Origin: an uncultured Rhizobiaceae group bacterium | Lineage (GTDB): Bacteria; Pseudomonadota; Alphaproteobacteria; Rhizobiales; Rhizobiaceae | Direction: 5' to 3' | NCBI GenBank assembly: GCA_937951455.1 | Contig: CALFBU010000284.1 | Span: 1-10,711, forward strand | DNA length: 10,711 nt | Part shown: positions 6,490 to 10,711 of the stretch, in pieces | Layout: each line of letters begins with the position of its first letter | How positions within the stretch are numbered: the stretch's first letter is position 1 | The notes under the pieces: model-generated | Seen by the model: only the letters and a program-made list of their open reading frames with translations | Database searches by the model: none | Told to the model about the DNA's origin: nothing | Program-made: the position numbers and the translations under genes

Positions 6490-6528
6490 TCAGCACAGGT
6501 ATCAGTCCGTCATGTATATCGCAATCAA

Positions 6529-6572
6529 ATTATAACACGTCATGCGCTAGGCAACATGTTGCGTGTTATAAT
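6529..6572 (-). terminator. Hairpin at the 3' end of the GGDEF-EAL gene
   Basis: ATTATAACACG (6529-6539) and CGTGTTATAAT (6562-6572) are perfect reverse complements. The arm at 6562-6572 is inside the last codons of the gene and the stop codon (6547-6549) falls in the loop region. Inside, CATG at 6541-6544 and 6555-6558 can pair as well. On the transcript the stem is followed by TTTGATT, a weak U-tract, so termination is likely but not certain. Confidence 0.5.
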
Positions 6573-8871
6573 CTTCTATTTCATCAACTACTGACATTGA
6601 CTCTCTGCTTGCGAAAATGAAGTCGGCTGCATTTTCTTTTGTCAGTGCTTTTGAGAAATAAAAGCCTTGAACAAAATCGACATCATAATGTTTTTTCAAT
6701 AAATCAAATTGCTCACTGGTCTCTACGCCTTCAACAACAATTTTTAATTCCAAAGCCTTGCCCAATACTGTAATGCCTTTAAGCAATGTTCTAGAGCGCT
6801 GGTTCTCAATCAAATCATCGATAAAAGACTTGTCTATTTTCAATTTATCCAATGGCAATTTGTGCAAGTAACTCAAACTAGAATAACCAGTTCCAAAATC
6901 ATCCAGCGATATACGAACACCTAGAGCGCTTAACTCTTCCAATACAAAAACGGCATGTTCCATATCATTCAAAATGGCAGTTTCGGTGATTTCAATTTCT
7001 AGGCGCGATGGTTCCAGCCCACTGTCTTTAAGCGCTCCCTTCACCATGTCGACGATTGAACCGACACGAAATTGCACGGCAGACAGGTTTACCGCGACTG
7101 AAATATCAGCAGGCCAGGTTTTACATATCTTACAGGCTTCACGCAGTGTCCAGTTTCCAATTTCGCTTATTAATCCAAGGTCTTCGGCGATAGGTATAAA
7201 CTCGGCTGGTGAAATTGGATCTGTACCATTGCGAGTCCAGCGTGTAAGCGCTTCAAATATTTTTGGTTGTCCATTTTCAATTTGAACAATCGGTTGAAAG
7301 TGAAGTTCTAGATCGTTGTTTGCAACAGCAAGAGTCAAATCCTCTTCTAGCAAAACACGCTTTTCAAGGCTGTCTTCCAATTCGGTGGTAAACGATCGGT
7401 AAGTGTTCTTGCCACTTTCTTTTGCTGCATAGAGAGCAAGGTCAGCAAGTTTGAGTAGGCGATCTATAGAGGTGCCATCCTTGGGGTATTTGGCAATGCC
7501 GAGGCTGGCGCCGAAGCTTACTCTTTGATTGCTAAACATTACATCGCGAGAGATGTCCTTAACAATGCTGTCTGCAAGCTGATCAAGACTGCCAACTATA
7601 TCTTTATCATTAATATACAAAACAAACTCATCGCCACCATAACGGGCGCAAATTGCTTTTGAGGGAAGTAGATGCTTTGCGCGCTCTGCTACTTTCATCA
7701 AAATATGGTCGCCAGCTTCATGACCGAGCGTGTCATTTATCCTTTTGAATTCGTCAAGGTCAAAGAACAGGACGGAAGCAGTTTCGTTTGGTTCCAGCTC
7801 TTTCAACAAATATTTTGTCTGTTGAATGAAGTGAGTGCGATTGCAAAGACCCGTCAGTTCATCAAATTTCGCAAGCTGATTAATTCTGTTCTGGTATTCG
7901 ATGCGTTGGGTAACGTCTTCAATAACGAGGACACAACCACCTTCTTCTCTTAACTTGATTGATAGTTCTACAAATTGGGATTGGGATACCTTGAAAACTT
8001 TGGCTGCTGTCTTGTGGTTAAGGCGTTTTGTTAGTGTTTCTTGTAGTATACGCACTCTGTTTACCAAAGGGCGTTGTGCATCAATCAGTCGTGATAACTC
8101 TTGGAGTTTTTTGCTGTAACAGTTGATGTCGTCACCAATCGCTAGAATTTTGCGGGCTGTCTTGTTTATAATTTTGAGACGCATTTCGTCATCAAACATC
8201 ATCAGGCCATGTGACATACTTTCAAGCGCTTCATTCAATTGACCGCCAAACGCATCTTTTTCATCAGATTGCTTTTCCATGCTCGAAAATATATTGCGCA
8301 ATCTTGCTGATATGTCCCTGACACTTGCAAAAAGGGGCAAGAAAAATGCGCAAAGTATTATGCTTCTGAAATCGCCATAGGCAGGCAATCCAAGTACGAT
8401 GGGTATTGCAACGGCAGATAGCTGCATTGTCAGGATTTTGTCGCTTGTAAAATTACGCGATATCAGGCTGAGAATGTTACCCATAGTAACAGAGATGCAA
8501 AGCAAATGGATGAATGGATCAGCTGTTATGGTAAAACAGAAGAAACACCAAAGCCCCATCGAGAACATGAAAGAGGTTGAAAGAAACGTATATTGAGCCT
8601 TCCAAAACGTAAATTTATTCGAATTTTTCTCTATCAAACGTTTGTGGAGTTTAATGTTTCCAACATCAAAAGCCATGATAACCATCATGGAAACCGAAAT
8701 TACCAACAGTGATAATTCGTTAGATAATAAGAAAGTAATCAGTGATGCTGCAGCCGCGCTAATCTTACCGTAAAAAAATGCGGTATGATCTTCATAGTGA
8801 TGAAGCGCCTGCTTTAATCTAATTTCATTAGTCGTTTGTAATTTTGTTGCTACCAAAACCGTCGTCCCCAT
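6547..8871 (-). CDS. Membrane PAS-GGDEF-EAL protein (c-di-GMP synthesis and breakdown)
   Basis: A 774-residue inner-membrane signalling protein (numbering from the ATG at 8869-8871). About six hydrophobic helices span 38-187. A PAS-like domain of the alphaproteobacterial type follows (LNEALESMSHGLMMFDDE at about 212-229, to about 325). The GGDEF domain is at about 333-495 with intact ARYGGDEF (409-416) and FFDLDEFKRIN; the inhibitory I-site RxxD is replaced by PSKA, so product feedback there is unlikely. The EAL domain is at about 505-760 with FEALTRW, NLSAVQF, EITET, DDFGTG, LKIDKSFI, VVEGVET and QGFYF all present, as in active phosphodiesterases. Both reactions therefore look possible: two GTP to c-di-GMP, and c-di-GMP to pGpG. 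The stimulus is unknown. A TTG four codons upstream (8881-8883) is an alternative start; neither has a clear ribosome site, and CCCCA/TGGGG flank the ATG as a small hairpin. Confidence 0.96.
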   Translation of the reverse strand: MGTTVLVATKLQTTNEIRLKQALHHYEDHTAFFYGKISAAAASLITFLLSNELSLLVISVSMMVIMAFDVGNIKLHKRLIEKNSNKFTFWKAQYTFLSTSFMFSMGLWCFFCFTITADPFIHLLCISVTMGNILSLISRNFTSDKILTMQLSAVAIPIVLGLPAYGDFRSIILCAFFLPLFASVRDISARLRNIFSSMEKQSDEKDAFGGQLNEALESMSHGLMMFDDEMRLKIINKTARKILAIGDDINCYSKKLQELSRLIDAQRPLVNRVRILQETLTKRLNHKTAAKVFKVSQSQFVELSIKLREEGGCVLVIEDVTQRIEYQNRINQLAKFDELTGLCNRTHFIQQTKYLLKELEPNETASVLFFDLDEFKRINDTLGHEAGDHILMKVAERAKHLLPSKAICARYGGDEFVLYINDKDIVGSLDQLADSIVKDISRDVMFSNQRVSFGASLGIAKYPKDGTSIDRLLKLADLALYAAKESGKNTYRSFTTELEDSLEKRVLLEEDLTLAVANNDLELHFQPIVQIENGQPKIFEALTRWTRNGTDPISPAEFIPIAEDLGLISEIGNWTLREACKICKTWPADISVAVNLSAVQFRVGSIVDMVKGALKDSGLEPSRLEIEITETAILNDMEHAVFVLEELSALGVRISLDDFGTGYSSLSYLHKLPLDKLKIDKSFIDDLIENQRSRTLLKGITVLGKALELKIVVEGVETSEQFDLLKKHYDVDFVQGFYFSKALTKENAADFIFASRESMSVVDEIEDYNTQHVA

Positions 8872-8949
8872 TGTGGGGTACAAAATACTGCAGACTACTT
8901 TCCATATGGTTTATAAAAAATATTAAATTTAATCATTCAGCATGGAACC

Positions 8950-8964
8950 TTAAGAGGTTGTTAG
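8950..8964. promoter_or_regulatory. Near-match to a CtrA box
   Basis: TTAA-N7-TTAG (8950-8964), one base off the TTAA-N7-TTAA consensus of the alphaproteobacterial regulator CtrA. It lies in the 145-base gap between the divergent c-di-GMP gene and the small CxxC gene. The region is AT-rich, so a chance match is quite possible. Confidence 0.2.
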
Positions 8965-9016
8965 CAGTTTAAGAATTATATTTATAAAACGTTAATCTGT
9001 TTTTTGGGTTTCTTAA

Positions 9017-9256
9017 ATGTTTAGAATCTTGTTTACTGGCTTTGTTCTTTCCGCTTTTTTAAGTGATGAGCGCTTAATTGCAGATATTAATGCTGAAAAA
9101 TCACCTGAATACATGATTGCGGAAGGCTCTATTGATCCTATCATCACGGGTGAAAGTATAAGCGACGAGCATAAGCGCTTGTGGAAAATTCGGAATAAAA
9201 ATTATCTTGAATGCGGCCTCTGTGGTGAAGAGCTACAGCCTTTTCCTGGTGATTGA
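9017..9256 (+). CDS. Small CxxC protein, hypothetical
   Basis: A 79-residue open frame I do not recognise. The first 15 residues (MFRILFTGFVLSAFL) are hydrophobic; the rest is acidic and polar and ends in ECGLCGEELQPFPGD, with a single CxxC that could bind a metal with a partner or be redox active. The hydrophobic start could be a weak signal or membrane anchor, or translation may begin later, for example at the ATG 9111-9113, giving 48 residues. No strong ribosome site is visible for either. In favour of being real: coding-like composition, a neat fit between flanking genes, and a stop only 10 bases before the convergent peptidase gene's stop at 9267. Confidence 0.5.
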   Translation: MFRILFTGFVLSAFLSDERLIADINAEKSPEYMIAEGSIDPIITGESISDEHKRLWKIRNKNYLECGLCGEELQPFPGD

Positions 9257-9266
9257 GGTTAATTAA

Positions 9267-9842
9267 TCAGCTTCTTAAGTCGAGTATCTTGGTCCAGTGA
9301 CCAGAAAATTTTTCTGATTGTCGCTTGAGGTATGTGTATTCTGTCTCGTTCCACGGCTTGATTTTACCATTCAGATTGTCGAGCACGTAGTCTGCACGGT
9401 CCGTTCTGACGGTTAGAACTGCATGGCCTTCGCCATTTGGCTGCAACACTACGGTAATAAGAAGTGCTGAAGCAGGCCACCCACGCTGCATCAGCATGTG
9501 ACGCTTCATCAAGACGTAATCTTCGCAATCCCCAAAGCTGGTTGGATAGGTCCAAAGCTCCTCAACACCAAAGCCTTCCAAGTCTGTAACTGGTGCGATG
9601 GTCGAGTTTGAGTAGCTGTTGACTTCCACAAGATCTTTCCAGCGTTCGCGGGTCAACTCAGGAACGTTTCGCGCGCTTGCCTTGATCTTGCAATCGGATG
9701 GATATTGTTTGCAATAATTATAATGACCGATTGGCTGAGACGTTAATCCTGCCAATTTCATATGTGCTGTGTTCCCAGCATGAGAGGCAGTGCTCGCCAG
9801 ATAGCAGCTTGATATAGCCAAGAATGTTAATATTTTTCTCAT
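9267..9842 (-). CDS. Transglutaminase-like cysteine peptidase (BTLCP, DUF920)
   Basis: A 191-residue exported cysteine peptidase-like protein of the bacterial transglutaminase-like family (PF06035), to which the adhesin-releasing protease LapG belongs. A signal peptide covers about 1-22 (MRKILTFLAISSCYLASTASHA), so it should be periplasmic. The papain-like triad is complete: Cys106 in GDCEDYVLMKR, His140 in EGHAVLTVRTD, Asp155 in VLDNLNG. An early Cys pair (YCKQYPSDC, 44 and 51) is typical of alphaproteobacterial members and may be a disulfide. Length is normal for the shorter members. The ATG at 9840-9842 is preferred; a TTG two codons earlier would add MS. A CtrA-type box lies 14 bases upstream. 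The substrate is unknown; the divergent RTX gene is a natural suspect, but it lacks a LapA-type cleavage module in the part seen. Confidence 0.9.
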   Translation of the reverse strand: MRKILTFLAISSCYLASTASHAGNTAHMKLAGLTSQPIGHYNYCKQYPSDCKIKASARNVPELTRERWKDLVEVNSYSNSTIAPVTDLEGFGVEELWTYPTSFGDCEDYVLMKRHMLMQRGWPASALLITVVLQPNGEGHAVLTVRTDRADYVLDNLNGKIKPWNETEYTYLKRQSEKFSGHWTKILDLRS

Positions 9843-9856
9843 GCTCAAAACTCTAA

Positions 9857-9872
9857 TTAACCCTTTGTTAAC
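9857..9872. promoter_or_regulatory. Perfect CtrA-type box
   Basis: TTAACCCTTTGTTAAC fits TTAA-N7-TTAAC, the site of the alphaproteobacterial cell-cycle regulator CtrA, exactly. It is in the 251-base gap between the divergent peptidase and RTX genes, 14 bases from the peptidase ATG. Being so close to the start, it would more likely block than activate the peptidase gene unless the true start is further downstream. Confidence 0.45.
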
Positions 9873-9979
9873 CTAGTTTGAGGCTATGCGTGTGTCAAAC
9901 GTCTGTATGAAAAATGGTTAATCCTACATAACTAGCTGATTCTATTCAATTAAAAATGATGGCTGGTTGCTAAATAACG

Positions 9980-10062
9980 ATTTGCGTAAAAGTTTACTGG
10001 TTTTCTTATCATTCAATAAAAACCTATTTGCGATAACTTCAGCGATTGAAATTCTATTTGCG
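9980..10062 (+). repeat. ATTTGCG repeats upstream of the RTX gene
   Basis: ATTTGCG occurs at 9980-9986, 10026-10032 and 10056-10062. The last two are part of a 9-base repeat, CTATTTGCG, at 10024-10032 and 10054-10062, starting exactly 30 bases apart (about three helical turns). They lie within the 115 bases ahead of the RTX ATG, a position suited to regulator binding, though no factor is known to me. Confidence 0.35.
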
Positions 10063-10093
10063 TTTCACGACGCATCTATTGGGGCACATAAGT

Positions 10094-10711
10094 ATGGCAT
10101 TACGTACCTTTAACGGAACTAGCGGTAACGACACTATTTTGGGTCGAAATAATTCGCGTTCAAGCAATCCAGATATCTTAAACGGTTTCGATGGTGACGA
10201 CACATTATCTGGTCGTGCTGGTAATGATACCTTAAACGGCGGCAACGGTAATGATGCGCTTGATGGTGGTTCTGGTAACGATATCCTGAATGGCGATGCC
10301 GGCAACGATGATTTGGTTGGTGGTTCTGGTAATGATCAACTTTTCGGTGGTGCTGATGATGATACACTATTTGGTGGCTCTGGTAACGATGTCCTTGAAG
10401 GTGGTGACGGTAATGACACGCTGGACGGCAGCACTGGAACAGACATACTACGTGGTGGCGCCGGCGATGATATCTTACGAGCAGGATTTGATAACGGCGA
10501 CGGCGACATCTTCGATGGTGGAGAAGGCAATGATACCTACGTTGTTCAAGGTACCGCAGTAGCTGGTTTCCCATTCGATATTGATATTGATCTTGAAACT
10601 TCAACTGACCAGTATGGTAATTTATACATCAGTATTGAAAATCTGATTGGCGGCATTCGTGATGACGTACTCAGCGGTAATGATGAAGCCAATATGTTGG
10701 ACGGTAATGCG
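10094..10711 (+). CDS. RTX calcium-binding repeat protein (3' end outside window)
   Basis: The frame opens at the ATG 10094 and runs without a stop to the window end (206 residues seen). A GGGG stretch lies about nine bases upstream. After MALRTF the protein is made of RTX nonapeptides of the type GGxGxDxUx: one copy at about 8-16, an insert (RNNSRSSNP), then 11 contiguous nonamers at residues 30-128 (NGFDGDDTL to RGGAGDDIL), then FDNGDGDIF and [10 protein letters not shown]. Residues 145-206 form a segment like that found between RTX blocks (DIDIDLETS..., [25 protein letters not shown]), after which repeats seem to resume. RTX blocks bind calcium and fold outside the cell. Such proteins are normally secreted by type I systems through a C-terminal signal, not seen here. 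No signal peptide is present, as expected for that route. Adhesin, protease or surface-layer roles are all possible. Confidence 0.92.
   Translation, partial: MALRTFNGTSGNDTILGRNNSRSSNPDILNGFDGDDTLSGRAGNDTLNGGNGNDALDGGSGNDILNGDAGNDDLVGGSGNDQLFGGADDDTLFGGSGNDVLEGGDGNDTLDGSTGTDILRGGAGDDILRAGFDNGDGDIFDGGEGNDTYVVQGTAVAGFPFDIDIDLETSTDQYGNLYISIENLIGGIRDDVLSGNDEANMLDGNA
10181..10477 (+). repeat. Eleven tandem 27-bp RTX-coding repeats
   Basis: Eleven contiguous 27-base units each encode one nonapeptide ending in D-x-L. Recurrent strings such as GGTAATGAT and GGTAACGAT mark the period. The copies are diverged, so this is old coding repetition and not a recent array. Confidence 0.85.

Noticed and set aside
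6547..8871. LapD orthologue
   Set aside because: LapD has a periplasmic domain between two helices, a HAMP and degenerate GGDEF/EAL motifs; this protein has about six helices, a PAS domain and intact motifs.
10181..10477. Tandem 27-bp repeats as a CRISPR array
   Set aside because: The units are directly adjacent without spacers, diverged, and encode an RTX protein in frame.
10054..10604. Minus-strand open frames rich in Pro/Ser or His/Arg/Tyr opposite the RTX gene
   Set aside because: They are shadows of the 27-base RTX repeats; their own low-complexity repetition follows the period of the plus-strand nonapeptides.

Overview
The window looks like a chromosomal segment of a moderately low-GC alphaproteobacterium, most likely marine or environmental and possibly of the Rhizobiales (Hyphomicrobiales) side. 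The grounds are an alphaproteobacterial adrenodoxin-type [2Fe-2S] ferredoxin, a bacterial transglutaminase-like cysteine peptidase (BTLCP/DUF920), a DUF922 lipoprotein, an alphaproteobacterial-style PAS/GGDEF/EAL protein, and one perfect CtrA-type box (TTAA-N7-TTAAC). No genus can be named from sequence alone.

Layout, left to right. (1) 1-284 is the 3' part of a ferredoxin gene, closed by a clear intrinsic terminator. (2) 285-512 holds that terminator and a short, possibly broken, coding remnant. (3) 513-1571 (minus) is a stand-alone RelA/SpoT nucleotidyltransferase in visibly AT-rich DNA, with its own sigma70-like promoter. (4) 1572-2192 has no protein gene. It contains a hairpin at 1739-1772 and a more GC-rich stretch, 1831-2042, with several compensating stems that may be an unrecognised structured RNA. 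(5) 2193-2855 (+) is an Ala/Glu/Lys-rich coiled-coil lipoprotein with an internal duplicated block, facing a convergent arginine:glycine-type amidinotransferase (2903-4027, minus) across a bidirectional terminator. A perfect 12-bp inverted repeat abuts the amidinotransferase start codon. (6) 4124-8871 is a minus-strand run: a large membrane PAS-GGDEF-EAL c-di-GMP enzyme, an MFS transporter, a DUF922 HExxH lipoprotein and a four-helix DoxX-like membrane protein. (7) 9017-9256 (+) is a small CxxC protein convergent with a BTLCP cysteine peptidase (9267-9842, minus). (8) 10094 to the window end (+) is an RTX (GGxGxDxUx) calcium-binding repeat protein with no stop inside the window.

Functional links. 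The MFS and DUF922 genes are 34 bases apart and probably cotranscribed. The c-di-GMP enzyme, BTLCP peptidase and RTX protein recall the LapD/LapG/LapA surface-adhesin logic, but the details do not fit a true Lap system: the RTX protein lacks the N-terminal retention module, and the GGDEF-EAL protein is not a degenerate LapD. The link is therefore only suggestive. No mobile element, CRISPR array, tRNA or rRNA was found. Several genes have in-frame TTG codons upstream of a better start, so starts were chosen from Shine-Dalgarno position, signal peptides and family N-termini.
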